Source: Gammaproteobacteria bacterium
GTDB taxonomy: Bacteria > Pseudomonadota > Gammaproteobacteria > Burkholderiales > Gallionellaceae
NCBI GenBank assembly: GCA_018813765.1
Contig: JAHJBC010000003.1
Span: 110,411-174,410, forward strand
DNA length: 64,000 nucleotides
Reading direction: 5' to 3'
Positions 26,027-34,667 of this stretch are shown here, piece after piece. Position 1 is the stretch's first letter. Each line of letters begins with the position of its first letter. The position numbers and the translations under genes were made by a program. The notes under the pieces are model-generated. The model saw nothing but the letters and a program-made list of their open reading frames with translations. It did not search any database and was not told the DNA's origin.

Positions 26027-27685
26027 TTATCGCTTGATCAGGCGGAACGTCACCCGGCCATCCTTGTTTTCGAACAATTCCAGATGGTAGCCGGACTGCG
26101 TCGCCCAGCGCGCAACCTGATACAACCCTATGCCCATCCCGCTTTCGGAAGGCACGATGGTTTTCAGCAGGTTATTGGCGATGCCGCCCGGAATGGCGCT
26201 GCCGCCATCGATGATGCCGAGGCTGAACGGCGACAATTCCAGCGCGACGGTAATGGGAATGCCGGGTTCGTTCAGGCGTTTCTTGCTGGCGTTGTCGATC
26301 AGGTTGTCGGCGACGCAGTCGAACAGCGGGGCGGGAATGGGCAGGTCGTTCAGGCCGTTCGGCGTACTCCACTTGATGTCGCGATGCTGATGGCGCTGGC
26401 GCAGACCTTCCCACCATGTCGACAGTGGCAACTCCACCACCTCGTCCTGCATCTGCGGTGTCTTGAGCTTGGCCAGCACCGATTCGATACGCTCGGTGAG
26501 CACCGGCAACTGGCGCCGCAGGATGGGTTGCGCCTTTTCCGGCTGGTGCTGCGCAACCGATGTCAGCGCGAACAGCGATTGCAGCATGTTCTTGAGATCG
26601 TGCGTCAGGCGTGCACCGGTCTCGTAGATGGTCTGCTGGCGCGTGATCTCGCGCAGCGACTGCTCTCGGCGTTTGGCCTGGTAGAAATGCCCGAGCAGCC
26701 GAGTGAGCAGGCGCACATGCAACTGCACCGTAGGCGATATCGCCTGTCGGCTGAACAGGGTCAGGTGCAGGTCGTGGTCGGACATTTCGAGACGATGCGG
26801 GCTGGACACGCCCAGCGTGCCGTGACCGCGGTCCGCCACCCAGGTCAGGCCGGTTATCCACGGCATCTCCAGCAGGTATTCGGTCGCACGGGCGAGGAAG
26901 TCCTCCGGGTTCTGTTCCTGTTGCGCAACCTCGGCCAGGCGTTCCAGCCATATTTCCAGCGGCGTGCCGATGGTCAGCAGGTAGCGCGAGAACAATGCCT
27001 GGAAGCCGGAGAAACCGAGGCGCGGGTTCCACAACACGCCCAGCACGAGCAACATTCCCGCGATGATGAACATCGTGCGCATCAGCGCATCGATGTAATC
27101 GATGTGCCCCAGATTCATGAAAGCCAGGCTGCCCAGCAACAGCAGCGTCAGCAGCGTGAACAGCAGCAGGATGTAAATAAAATCAACCGCCCGCTCGCTT
27201 TCCGCCAGCTCGGGTTCGACCCGGATGAACGCCATGACGAGCAACAGCACAGGCAGTCCGATGTTCATCATGTTGTCCATCACCTCGCCCATGCCGGGCA
27301 GGGAGAACAGGTTGGGCGCGATGTAGAGCAACAGGATGGCGAGCAGGTAGGCCATCATCAGCAGGTAGTAGATGCGCTGCCGGCGCGCATGGAAAGCGAA
27401 CACCCGCCCGCCGACCAGCGCGAACAACACGCCCACCCAGAACGCCAGCACCCACCAGTTGAGCCAGAACAAGGCGACCAGACTCATCGCGATGATGATC
27501 GCGGCACCGCCCGGATGCAGCTTGCTCTCCCCGCGCCACAGCGGCTGCCACATCAGGAACAGGCCCAGATGCATCAGCATCAGCGGACGCACCCAGATAC
27601 TCTCCGTCCCCAGCCACAAGGCCAGGTGGAGAGCCACTAACATGCCCATGGATATCCATCGGCTGGAGCTCATCAATTTACTCAT
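26027..27685 (-). CDS. Orphan membrane sensor histidine kinase
   Basis: A 552-residue protein. The first ~220 residues are seven or eight membrane helices; residues ~240-335 resemble a GAF-like cytoplasmic sensor segment; ETGARLTHDLKNMLQSL carries the phospho-acceptor H362; DNLIDNASKKR is the N box and IIDGGSAIPGG plus SGMGIGLYQVA the ATP-binding G boxes. No response regulator is adjacent. The architecture recalls PrsK- or PilS-type kinases, which feed sigma-54 activators, and the gene is divergent from two sigma-54-type pilin promoters 130 bp away. A role in pilin control is inference. Confidence 0.85.
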   Translation of the reverse strand: MSKLMSSSRWISMGMLVALHLALWLGTESIWVRPLMLMHLGLFLMWQPLWRGESKLHPGGAAIIIAMSLVALFWLNWWVLAFWVGVLFALVGGRVFAFHARRQRIYYLLMMAYLLAILLLYIAPNLFSLPGMGEVMDNMMNIGLPVLLLVMAFIRVEPELAESERAVDFIYILLLFTLLTLLLLGSLAFMNLGHIDYIDALMRTMFIIAGMLLVLGVLWNPRLGFSGFQALFSRYLLTIGTPLEIWLERLAEVAQQEQNPEDFLARATEYLLEMPWITGLTWVADRGHGTLGVSSPHRLEMSDHDLHLTLFSRQAISPTVQLHVRLLTRLLGHFYQAKRREQSLREITRQQTIYETGARLTHDLKNMLQSLFALTSVAQHQPEKAQPILRRQLPVLTERIESVLAKLKTPQMQDEVVELPLSTWWEGLRQRHQHRDIKWSTPNGLNDLPIPAPLFDCVADNLIDNASKKRLNEPGIPITVALELSPFSLGIIDGGSAIPGGIANNLLKTIVPSESGMGIGLYQVARWATQSGYHLELFENKDGRVTFRLIKR

Positions 27686-27693
27686 CGCTTATG

Positions 27694-27728
27694 TCGTCAT
27701 TTCGTCATTTTTGTCGCAGATTCGTCAT
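27694..27728 (+). promoter_or_regulatory. Iterated TCGTCAT sites, candidate upstream activator sequence
   Basis: TCGTCAT occurs at 27694, 27702 and 27722, with the related TGTCGCA at 27712, spaced 8-10 bp. The cluster lies roughly 110-145 bp upstream of the predicted start of the sigma-54 promoter at 27813, the usual place for an enhancer-binding protein, and next to the kinase gene start. Confidence 0.45.
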
Positions 27729-27812
27729 CCCAACTTGGCTGATATGCAATCCAATTATAATCAAACCGTTAAATACCAAGCTATTCGCTTGGAAAATATA
27801 GCATTGCCAAGC

Positions 27813-27828
27813 TGGCACGACACTTGCA
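27813..27828 (+). promoter_or_regulatory. Sigma-54 promoter for prepilin gene 1
   Basis: TGGCACGACACTTGCA matches the -24/-12 consensus (TGGCAC-N5-TTGCA) with the invariant GG and GC 12 bp apart. The predicted transcript starts near 27839, about 54 bases before the ATG. Confidence 0.85.
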
Positions 27829-27892
27829 GTGGTTAGCTCGGGAGTGCAAGAACAATAATCAGACAACAGAACCAATTTGGAGAGAATAACAG

Positions 27893-28585
27893 ATGAAACG
27901 CAACCAATCCGGCTTTACCCTGATCGAAATCGCCATCGTGCTGGTGATCATCGGCCTGCTGCTTGGCGGCGTGCTGAAAGGGCAGGAACTGATCAACAGC
28001 GCCAAGGTGAAGAGCTTGGCCACCGACTTCCGCAACATTCCGGTGTATATCTACGGTTATCAGGACAAGTTCCGCGCCATTCCCGGCGATGACCGGCTGG
28101 CAGCCAGCCATGTGTCTGGTGCCACTACCATCGACCCCGGCAACGGCAATGGTTTGATCGATGGCGACTGGAACAGCACCACCACCACCGACGAAAGCTA
28201 CAACTTCTGGCAGCATGTGCGCTTGGCCGGCTTGGCTCCTGGCTCCACTGATATTGCTGATCCTGCAGGTGATTACATTCCCATCAACTCTGTGGCTGGC
28301 GTGATAGGCATCCAGAGTGGAACAACAGTAGCGGCTGACGCTCCAATTATGGACAATCAGAGTACACCTGTTGCCATTCGCGGTACGTACATCATCTGTT
28401 CATCCAACATCCTCGGCAAGTTTGCCAAACAACTGGACATCCAGTTGGATGATGGCAATACCGAGACCGGCGCCATGATGTCCGCTTTATCGACAACGGC
28501 AGACCCGTATGCAGTTGGTGATTCGGCAGTCGCTACCGATGATATCAACGATGCCGGCATCTACGTCGTCTGCATGGGCGTCTAA
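27893..28585 (+). CDS. Type IV prepilin-like protein 1
   Basis: A 230-residue protein with a class III signal: MKRNQSG then FTLIEIAIVLVIIGLLLGGV, with Glu at +5 of the mature protein, cleaved and N-methylated by PilD. The C-terminal globular part has two cysteines (YIICS and VVCMGV) that could form the pilin disulfide loop. It is longer than a typical major PilA and shares blocks VKSLATDF, YGYQDKFRAIPGDD, NGNGxxIDGxWNST, WQHVRLAG and DDGNT with prepilin 2, so the two arose by duplication. Likely roles are minor pilin, pseudopilin, or subunit of a dedicated pilus. It has its own sigma-54 promoter and terminator. Confidence 0.88.
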   Translation: MKRNQSGFTLIEIAIVLVIIGLLLGGVLKGQELINSAKVKSLATDFRNIPVYIYGYQDKFRAIPGDDRLAASHVSGATTIDPGNGNGLIDGDWNSTTTTDESYNFWQHVRLAGLAPGSTDIADPAGDYIPINSVAGVIGIQSGTTVAADAPIMDNQSTPVAIRGTYIICSSNILGKFAKQLDIQLDDGNTETGAMMSALSTTADPYAVGDSAVATDDINDAGIYVVCMGV

Positions 28586-28605
28586 GCCAACTCCGGCGTG
28601 ACACG

Positions 28606-28631
28606 AAAAGCCCGCTCCGGCGGGCTTTTTT
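28606..28631 (+). terminator. Terminator after prepilin gene 1
   Basis: AAAAGCCCGC-TCCG-GCGGGCTTTT hairpin ending in a T6 run, 20 bp after the stop codon. It separates the two prepilin transcripts. Confidence 0.88.
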
Positions 28632-28778
28632 GTTGCCTGCCGTTTCTGCCTGTAGCGGCCCCTCATCCATCCATTTCCCGTCAATACCCGACCAAAACCC
28701 GTCATGTGACATGGGTATCCGCAGACCGAATTCTCCTGCCGTCCATACTGGACGGGGCTTGCGTGCGCAAGCCCACAC

Positions 28779-28794
28779 TGGCATAGATGTTGCG
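28779..28794 (+). promoter_or_regulatory. Sigma-54 promoter for prepilin gene 2
   Basis: TGGCATAGATGTTGCG keeps the GG and GC dinucleotides 12 bp apart as in the -24/-12 consensus. The transcript would begin near 28805, about 20 bases before the start codon. It is slightly weaker than the copy upstream of prepilin 1 (TGGCAT for TGGCAC). Confidence 0.7.
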
Positions 28795-28825
28795 CTATGC
28801 AGTGGAGCAATAACGCTCCCAGGAA

Positions 28826-29464
28826 ATGATGATGCATCGCATGCAATCCGGTTTTACCCTGCTCGAACTCGCCATCGTGATGACGATCATCGGGCTGGTC
28901 TTCACGCTGACGGTCAAGGCGGGCGAGATGATCAACCATTCGCGGGTGAAGAGCCTGGCCACTGATTTCAACAGCCTGCAGATCGCGCTGTACGGTTATC
29001 AGGACCGCTTCCGCGCGCTGCCTGGCGACGACAGCGATGCGGCGGCACATCTGCCCGATCCCGGCGTGGCCATTCATAATGGCAACGGCAACGCCGTCAT
29101 CGACGGACACTGGAATTCGACCTCGGGGGAATCGTTCAATCTCTGGCAGCATGTGCGCCTGGCCGGTTTCATCACGGGGACGACGGACATCAGCCTGAAT
29201 GCCTATGTGCCGCTCAACTCCTCGGGCGGCGCGCTCGGCCTGTCGGAATCCTCCTCCGCGCCCATCGAGGGCCTGGGGGGAAACTACATCATCTGCTCGG
29301 ACAACATCCCCGGAAAACTGGTCAGGCAGCTCGATCTCACGATGGACGACGGCAACACCGCGGGAGGCGCGATGCTGGTCTCCAATGCAGCCGTCGGCGG
29401 CGCGGGGATCGCCACCAACGACATCGTCGACAACAATTTCTATCTGGCCTGCCTAGGGGTCTGA
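28826..29464 (+). CDS. Type IV prepilin-like protein 2
   Basis: A ~212-residue paralog of prepilin 1. MQSG then FTLLELAIVMTIIGLVFTLT is the cleavage/methylation signal with Glu at +5. The body repeats the shared blocks (VKSLATDF, YGYQDRFRALPGDD, NGNGNAVIDGHWNST, WQHVRLAG) and the C-terminal cysteine pair (YIICS, ACLGV). Three in-frame ATGs lie at 28826, 28829 and 28832 behind AGGA; the exact one does not matter for the mature protein. It is controlled by its own sigma-54 promoter. No assembly ATPase or secretin is nearby, so it must use machinery encoded elsewhere. Confidence 0.87.
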   Translation: MMMHRMQSGFTLLELAIVMTIIGLVFTLTVKAGEMINHSRVKSLATDFNSLQIALYGYQDRFRALPGDDSDAAAHLPDPGVAIHNGNGNAVIDGHWNSTSGESFNLWQHVRLAGFITGTTDISLNAYVPLNSSGGALGLSESSSAPIEGLGGNYIICSDNIPGKLVRQLDLTMDDGNTAGGAMLVSNAAVGGAGIATNDIVDNNFYLACLGV

Positions 29465-29518
29465 CTTCGGTCCGCGTTGCGGTTAAACCGTTGATCTGGC
29501 TAGGTGAAGTTTGAAGTA

Positions 29519-29608
29519 AACCCCAACCCCTCCCAGCCTCCCCTTGTCAGGGGAGGAGCAAACTAGGCTCTCCCGCTGAAAAGGGGGAGGTGGAGGGGGT
29601 TGGGGAGC
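29519..29608. repeat. C/G-run inverted repeat
   Basis: CCCCAACCCCTCCCAGCCTC is mirrored by a complementary GGAGGGGGTTGGGG at the other end, with two smaller CTCCCC/GGGGAG hairpins inside. It lies in the 400-bp stretch between prepilin 2 and the antiporter, which contains no gene. Confidence 0.75.
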
Positions 29609-29713
29609 ATGTGCTTCCAAGTTCAATCATCATCTGGCCGAATCAAGTACCCAAGCCAGAATCTGCGGGCTATTTCAACTCCTCATAAGAGTATCTCTAA
29701 TAATTCAAATTTC

Positions 29714-29838
29714 GTCATTCCGGCGCAGGCCGGAATCCAGTTGATAAATAAATTCCCGCGCAAGCGAGACAACACCCCGGGTTTTGTCTGCATCGCAGGA
29801 TATTTTTTTCGCTGGATTCCGGCCTGCGCCGGAATGAC
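29714..29838. repeat. Paired palindromic repeat (GTCATTCCGGCG family)
   Basis: The same inverted pair as at 3307 and 21849, filling the gap just downstream of the antiporter gene. With the C/G-run repeat it accounts for most of the 29465-29864 interval; nothing else is visible there. Confidence 0.9.
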
Positions 29839-29864
29839 GGCCTAATGGATTTTCCTAATCCGCA

Positions 29865-31844
29865 TCAGCCTTTGCGCAGCCGCTTCTCTGCCGCTTCCAG
29901 CGTGACCGGCTGCCCGAGCAGCACCAGTACATCGCCCGCGCGCAAGAGCATGTCCCCGGATGGATGGCTGCCCTGGACGTTGTGGCGACGTACGGCGTTC
30001 ACTTCCACATTGATGTCTTCCAGCTTCATGTCCTGCAGGCGCTTGCCGACCGCCACATCTCCCGCGACCAGCATCACGTTCTGGAAGCGCGACTGCTGGC
30101 TTTCGGTGGCTTCGCCCACCGCCGCGTTGTTGGCTGCAGCTTCGCGCATGTAGCCGCTGAGCATGCTGTAGCGCTTGGCGCGGGCATCCTGCAGGCGGCG
30201 CACGACGCGCGTGAGCGGGACGCCGGAAAGCAGCAGTGCCTGGGTGGCGAGCATGACGCTGCCTTCGGTGACTTCGGCCACCACCTCGGCTGCGCCCGCC
30301 TGCTTGAGCACGGCGATGTGGCTGTCGTCGGCGGTGCGCACGACCACGGGCAGGTCGGGACGCGATGCTTGTACCAGATGCAATATCTTGAGCGCGGAAT
30401 GTTTGTCGTCGTAGGTGATGGCCAGCGCCTTGGCGCGCATCAGGCCGGCGGCCATCAGCACTTCGCGCTTGCCGGCATCGCCATAGACCACACGCTCGCC
30501 CGCGTCGGCTGCCTCGCGCACGCGGCGCGAATCGAGGTCGAGCGCAATGAAGCTGATGCCCTCTTCGGTGAGGAATCTTGCCAGCGCTTGGCCGCTACGG
30601 CCGTAACCGCAGACGATGATGTGCTGCTGGCTGGCCATGCTGCTCACGGCGATCTGGTGCATTTGCATGGCGCGGCTCATCCATTCTTCCGGCGACAGGC
30701 GGCGCACGATGGCTTCGGCATGCTGGATCAGGAACGGCGCGGCCAGCATGGAGATGAGCATGGCAGCCAGCACATTCTGCGTCACGTCATGTGCCAGCAA
30801 CTGCGCGCCGCCCGCCAGTGTCAGCAGCACGAAACCGAATTCGCCGGCCTGCGCCAGGCCGATACCGGTGCGCAGGGCAGCGCCCCACTCGCCGCCAAAA
30901 CCGCGCACCAGCAGCGCGACCACGCCGGCCTTGAACGGGATGAGGATGAGCAGCAGCAGCAATATCCAGCCCCAGCCGGCAATCACCGCACCGAGGTCGA
31001 GCATCATGCCGATGGTGACGAAGAACAGGCCGAGCAGCACATCGCGGAACGGCTTGATGTCCTCTTCCACCTGGTAGCGGTATTCGGTCTCGGAGATCAG
31101 CATGCCCGCGACGAAGGCGCCCAGCGCCAGCGACAGTCCTGAGAGTTCGGTGAGCCAGGCCATGCCGAGCGTGAACAGCAGCACGTTGAGCATGAACAGC
31201 TCGGAGGACTTCTGCTCCGCCACCAGATGGAACCAGGGACGCAACAGGCGCTGGCCGAAAGTCAGCAGTGCGGTGAGCAGCACGACCGCCTTGAACATGG
31301 CGATGGAGATGGTGCTGGTGAGATCGGCATTGCTCTCCGCCAGCGCGGGGATGATGATGATGAGCGGCACCACGGCCAGATCCTGGAACAGCAACACGCC
31401 CATGATCTTCTGCCCGTGCGGGGCGTTCAGTTCGGCGCGCTCGACCAGCATCTTGCTGACGATGGCGGTGGATGACATCGCCAATATCCCGCCCAGCGCC
31501 AGCCCGGCACGCCAGTCCATCTCGAAGAACAGGGTACAGAACATGACCAGCAACATGGTGGAGACGACCTGCGCCGTACCAAGGCCGAACACCAGCCGCT
31601 GCATGGCGCGCAGGCGCGCGAGGCTGAACTCCAGGCCGATGCTGAACATCAGGAACACCACGCCGAATTCGGCGAGGTGGCGCGTCTCGGGCGCGTCGGG
31701 AATCCAGCCCAGTGCGTGCGGCCCGATCATGATGCCGACCAGCAGATAACCGAGCATCGCCGGCAGCTTCAGGATGCGGCAAACCACCACCACCCCGACG
31801 GCGACAGCAAGCAAAATGAGGATGAGGTGGAGTGAACTGTCCAT
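29865..31844 (-). CDS. Kef-type monovalent cation:proton antiporter (CPA2 family)
   Basis: A 659-residue protein. Residues 1-390 form ~12-13 membrane helices with GVVFLMFSIGLEFSL, the LLFQDLAVVPL ion-site motif (QD near 155) and the LALGAFVAGMLIS segment. A cytoplasmic RCK/TrkA-N domain follows (IIVCGYGRSGQALARFL near 409) and a TrkA-C domain near the end (VRRHNVQGSHPSGDMLLRAG). It exports K+ (or Na+) in exchange for protons and is gated by a nucleotide ligand. It resembles the YbaL/KefB group; the glutathione-binding residues of KefB/C cannot be judged here. It is a single gene, divergent from kdsD. Confidence 0.9.
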   Translation of the reverse strand: MDSSLHLILILLAVAVGVVVVCRILKLPAMLGYLLVGIMIGPHALGWIPDAPETRHLAEFGVVFLMFSIGLEFSLARLRAMQRLVFGLGTAQVVSTMLLVMFCTLFFEMDWRAGLALGGILAMSSTAIVSKMLVERAELNAPHGQKIMGVLLFQDLAVVPLIIIIPALAESNADLTSTISIAMFKAVVLLTALLTFGQRLLRPWFHLVAEQKSSELFMLNVLLFTLGMAWLTELSGLSLALGAFVAGMLISETEYRYQVEEDIKPFRDVLLGLFFVTIGMMLDLGAVIAGWGWILLLLLILIPFKAGVVALLVRGFGGEWGAALRTGIGLAQAGEFGFVLLTLAGGAQLLAHDVTQNVLAAMLISMLAAPFLIQHAEAIVRRLSPEEWMSRAMQMHQIAVSSMASQQHIIVCGYGRSGQALARFLTEEGISFIALDLDSRRVREAADAGERVVYGDAGKREVLMAAGLMRAKALAITYDDKHSALKILHLVQASRPDLPVVVRTADDSHIAVLKQAGAAEVVAEVTEGSVMLATQALLLSGVPLTRVVRRLQDARAKRYSMLSGYMREAAANNAAVGEATESQQSRFQNVMLVAGDVAVGKRLQDMKLEDINVEVNAVRRHNVQGSHPSGDMLLRAGDVLVLLGQPVTLEAAEKRLRKG

Positions 31845-31995
31845 ATTCCTGATGATGCCATATTTTCAAAACGGCGCGGCCCCCACATGACCCCGATATT
31901 TGCATGACGACAGGAGTCGCGACGAGCGGACGAAATGCTCTGCGCCAGAGCATTCAGGCGCGTAGCAGGCTTATGCCGTCATGTATAATCTTCAC

Positions 31996-32982
31996 ATGAA
32001 CAAACCCATATCTGCCACAGCCCACGCGCTCGTCCTCGCGCGCCAGGTGCTCGAGATCGAAGCCGATGCAGTCAAGGCGCTGGTGCAGCGCATCGATGAC
32101 GATTTCCTGCGGGCACTCAACCTTATCCTTGCCTGCAAGGGCAGAGTCATCGTCAGCGGCATGGGCAAATCCGGCCATATCGCGCGCAAGATCGCGGCGA
32201 CCATGTCCAGCACCGGCACGCCAGCCTACTTCGTGCATCCGGGCGAGGCCAGCCACGGCGACCTCGGCATGGTGACGGCACAGGACGTCGTCATCGCCCT
32301 GTCCTATTCCGGCGAGAGCGAGGAACTGCTGACCATCGTGCCCGCCATCAGGCGCCAGGGCGCGCACCTGATCAGCATCACCGGCAATCCGCAATCCAGC
32401 CTGGCGCTGGCGGCGGATGTACACCTGAACGGCGCCGTGGCGCAGGAAGCCTGCCCGATGGGGCTGGCGCCCACGGCCAGCACCACTGCCGCGCTCGCAC
32501 TGGGCGATGCGCTTGCTGTGGCCTTGCTCGATGCCAAGGGGTTCGGCGAACAGGACTTCGCACGCTCGCACCCCGGCGGTAGTCTGGGCCGCCGCCTGCT
32601 CACCCATGTGAGCGACATCATGCATACCCATGCCAGCATCCCCGCCGTGCGCGAGGAAGCGACACTGGCCGACGCGGTGCTGGAGATCTCGCGCAAGGGC
32701 TTGGGTATGACGGCCATCGTGGACGCCGGCAAACACCTGCTCGGCATCTACACCGACGGCGACCTGCGCCGCACGCTGGAAAAGAAACTGGATTTCAGTA
32801 CCACCCCGGTTGCCAGCGTGATGTCGAAGAAGCCGCGCAACATAGGTCCCGATGCGCTGGCGGTCGAAGCCGTGCAGTTGATGGAGCAATACAACATCAG
32901 CCAGTTGGTGGTGGTGGATGCGAACAACAGGGTGGTCGGCGCGTTGAACATGCATGATCTCCTCAAAGCCAAGGTGATCTGA
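31996..32982 (+). CDS. kdsD: D-arabinose 5-phosphate isomerase (KpsF/GutQ family)
   Basis: A 328-residue protein, exactly the length of E. coli KdsD. The SIS domain spans ~40-190 (GRVIVSGMGKSGHIARKIAAT; HPGEASHGDLGM; LSYSGESEELL) and two CBS domains follow. It makes arabinose 5-phosphate for KDO of lipopolysaccharide. The ATG at 31996 is preferred over one at 31981 because of length and family N terminus. A TATAAT at 31984-31989 sits immediately before it, so the message could be leaderless or the box may be coincidental. It is the first gene of the KDO/Lpt operon. Confidence 0.93.
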   Translation: MNKPISATAHALVLARQVLEIEADAVKALVQRIDDDFLRALNLILACKGRVIVSGMGKSGHIARKIAATMSSTGTPAYFVHPGEASHGDLGMVTAQDVVIALSYSGESEELLTIVPAIRRQGAHLISITGNPQSSLALAADVHLNGAVAQEACPMGLAPTASTTAALALGDALAVALLDAKGFGEQDFARSHPGGSLGRRLLTHVSDIMHTHASIPAVREEATLADAVLEISRKGLGMTAIVDAGKHLLGIYTDGDLRRTLEKKLDFSTTPVASVMSKKPRNIGPDALAVEAVQLMEQYNISQLVVVDANNRVVGALNMHDLLKAKVI

Positions 32983-33503
32983 TGTCGCTCATCGAACGCA
33001 TCAAACCAATCCGCCTCGTCGCCTTCGATGTCGACGGCGTGCTCACCGACGGCGGTTTGTACCTTTCCGATTCGGGCGAGGAGTTCAAGCGTTTCAACAC
33101 GCTCGACGGCCACGGTCTCAAGATGCTCAAGGCCTCCGGCGTGGAACTGGCCATCATCACCGGCCGCACTTCGCGCTGTGTCGAACTGCGCGCTCAGAAC
33201 CTCGGTATCGCGCGACTGTATCAGGGCGTGGAAGACAAGCTGGCGGTGATGCAGTCGCTGCTGGCGGAAATGAAACTCGCTGCCGCAGCCGCGGCCTACA
33301 TGGGCGACGATGTGGTCGACCTGCCGGTGATGCGCAATGTCGGGCTGGCATTGAGCGTGCCCGGTGCGCCGCAGATCGTGCGCGACCATGCGCATTATGT
33401 GAGCCAGCGCGCGGCGGGACACGGCGCCGTGCGCGAAGTGTGCGAACTGATCCTCGGCGCCCAAGGTACGCTGAATGAGCAGCTTGCCCGCTACTTGGCA
33501 TGA
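32982..33503 (+). CDS. kdsC: 3-deoxy-D-manno-octulosonate 8-phosphate phosphatase
   Basis: A 173-residue HAD-family phosphatase without a large cap: FDVDGVLTDGGLY (both catalytic aspartates), IITGRTSRCV, and MGDDVVDLPVM (metal site). It releases phosphate to give free KDO. It overlaps kdsD by one base and lptC by four. Confidence 0.94.
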   Translation: MSLIERIKPIRLVAFDVDGVLTDGGLYLSDSGEEFKRFNTLDGHGLKMLKASGVELAIITGRTSRCVELRAQNLGIARLYQGVEDKLAVMQSLLAEMKLAAAAAAYMGDDVVDLPVMRNVGLALSVPGAPQIVRDHAHYVSQRAAGHGAVREVCELILGAQGTLNEQLARYLA

Positions 33504-34090
33504 TGTACTTTTCCCACCTGCTGGAAAAAGCGCGTGCGTGGTTGCCGCTGTTGCCCTTGCTGCTGTTGCTGGTGGCGACCTGGTGGCTCAACCAGCAAGT
33601 CTCGCCGCTGGCGCAGGTGATATCCAAGCCACGTCACGATGTGGATTTTGTCATGGACAATTTTTCCGCCATCACACTCGACGCGCAAGGGCAACCCGTC
33701 CACAGCATCTCGGCCGAGAAGCTGTGGCACTACCCGGACGACGACACCACCCACTTGCAGATGCCCGTGCTCAAGAGCCTGTTGGCGGACAATCCAGCCG
33801 TCGTCACGTCGGCACAGACCGGCAAGATCGCCAGCAAGGGCGATGAGGTGTTCCTGTACGACGATGTGCTCGTGGTGAGACAGGCGGGCAACGGCATGAG
33901 CGAACAGCGTTTCGCCACCGAATATCTGCATGTCGTCCCGGAACGCGACTGGGCCGATACCGACCATGCGGTGGTGATGACCAACCAGTTCAACATCATC
34001 CGTGCGGTCGGCATGGAACTCGACAACCGGGCTCGCACGGTCAAGCTGCTGTCGCGCGTAAAGGCGAAACATGAACCGGTACGCCGTTAA
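33500..34090 (+). CDS. lptC: LPS export system protein LptC
   Basis: A 196-residue protein with one N-terminal membrane anchor (LLPLLLLLVATWWLN) and a periplasmic beta-jellyroll (DFVMDNFSAITLDAQGQPVH, HSISAEKLWHYPDDDTTHL). It bridges the LptBFG transporter to LptA. It sits between kdsC and lptA with overlaps on both sides (4 and 20 bp). Confidence 0.9.
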   Translation: MMYFSHLLEKARAWLPLLPLLLLLVATWWLNQQVSPLAQVISKPRHDVDFVMDNFSAITLDAQGQPVHSISAEKLWHYPDDDTTHLQMPVLKSLLADNPAVVTSAQTGKIASKGDEVFLYDDVLVVRQAGNGMSEQRFATEYLHVVPERDWADTDHAVVMTNQFNIIRAVGMELDNRARTVKLLSRVKAKHEPVRR

Positions 34091-34667
34091 AGCCCTTCTG
34101 CCGGGCCTGCTGTTCCTGATCTGGAGCGGAACGGCTTGCGCCGAGCTCGCCGACCGCGACAAACCCATCCACATGGAATCGGACCGGGTGTTCATCGACG
34201 ACTCGCAACAGACCAGCGAATTCGAAGGCCGCGTGCAGCTCACCCAGGGCACCCTGTCCATCGTGGCGGAAAAGATCGTGGTGACGCAGGACGCCAAAGG
34301 TTACAAGCACTGCATTGCCACCGGCAAGCTGGCCAGCTTCCGCCAGAAACGCGAGGGCACCGACGAGTACATGGAAGGCTACGGCGAGCGCATCGAGTAC
34401 GATACCCGCGCCGAGACCGTGGACCTGTTCGGCAGTGCCCGTGTCAGGCGGGATCAGGACGATGTGCAGGGCGACCATATCGCCTATAACACCCGCACCG
34501 AGGTGTTCCGGGTGGTCGGCACGCCCGGCCTGGCCGCAGACTCACCGACCGGCGGGCGGGTGCGTGCCGTGCTGCAACCCAAAGACAAGGATGCTTCAAC
34601 CCCGGCAGCATCCGCGAACGACCCGCTGGTTATCCAGCCCTCCACCACACTGTCGAATAAACCATGA
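34071..34667 (+). CDS. lptA: LPS export periplasmic bridge protein LptA
   Basis: A 198-residue protein with a signal peptide ([17 protein letters not shown]) and an OstA/LptA jellyroll: [51 protein letters not shown]. It forms the periplasmic bridge carrying LPS to LptDE. The C-terminal ~35 residues are low-complexity. It overlaps lptC by 20 bp and lptB by 4 bp. Confidence 0.93.
   Translation: MNRYAVKALLPGLLFLIWSGTACAELADRDKPIHMESDRVFIDDSQQTSEFEGRVQLTQGTLSIVAEKIVVTQDAKGYKHCIATGKLASFRQKREGTDEYMEGYGERIEYDTRAETVDLFGSARVRRDQDDVQGDHIAYNTRTEVFRVVGTPGLAADSPTGGRVRAVLQPKDKDASTPAASANDPLVIQPSTTLSNKP

Noticed and set aside
25850..27640. A 596-codon open frame opposite the histidine kinase
   Set aside because: Glutamine/histidine-rich shadow frame; the minus strand carries the H, N and G boxes.
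27893..29464. A type II secretion or complete type IV pilus operon
   Set aside because: Only two prepilin-like genes and a kinase are present; no ATPase, inner-membrane platform or secretin.
29600..29845. An 81-codon frame ending in the palindromic repeat (FRWIPACAGMTA)
   Set aside because: It is the translation of a repeat pair with no independent coding evidence.
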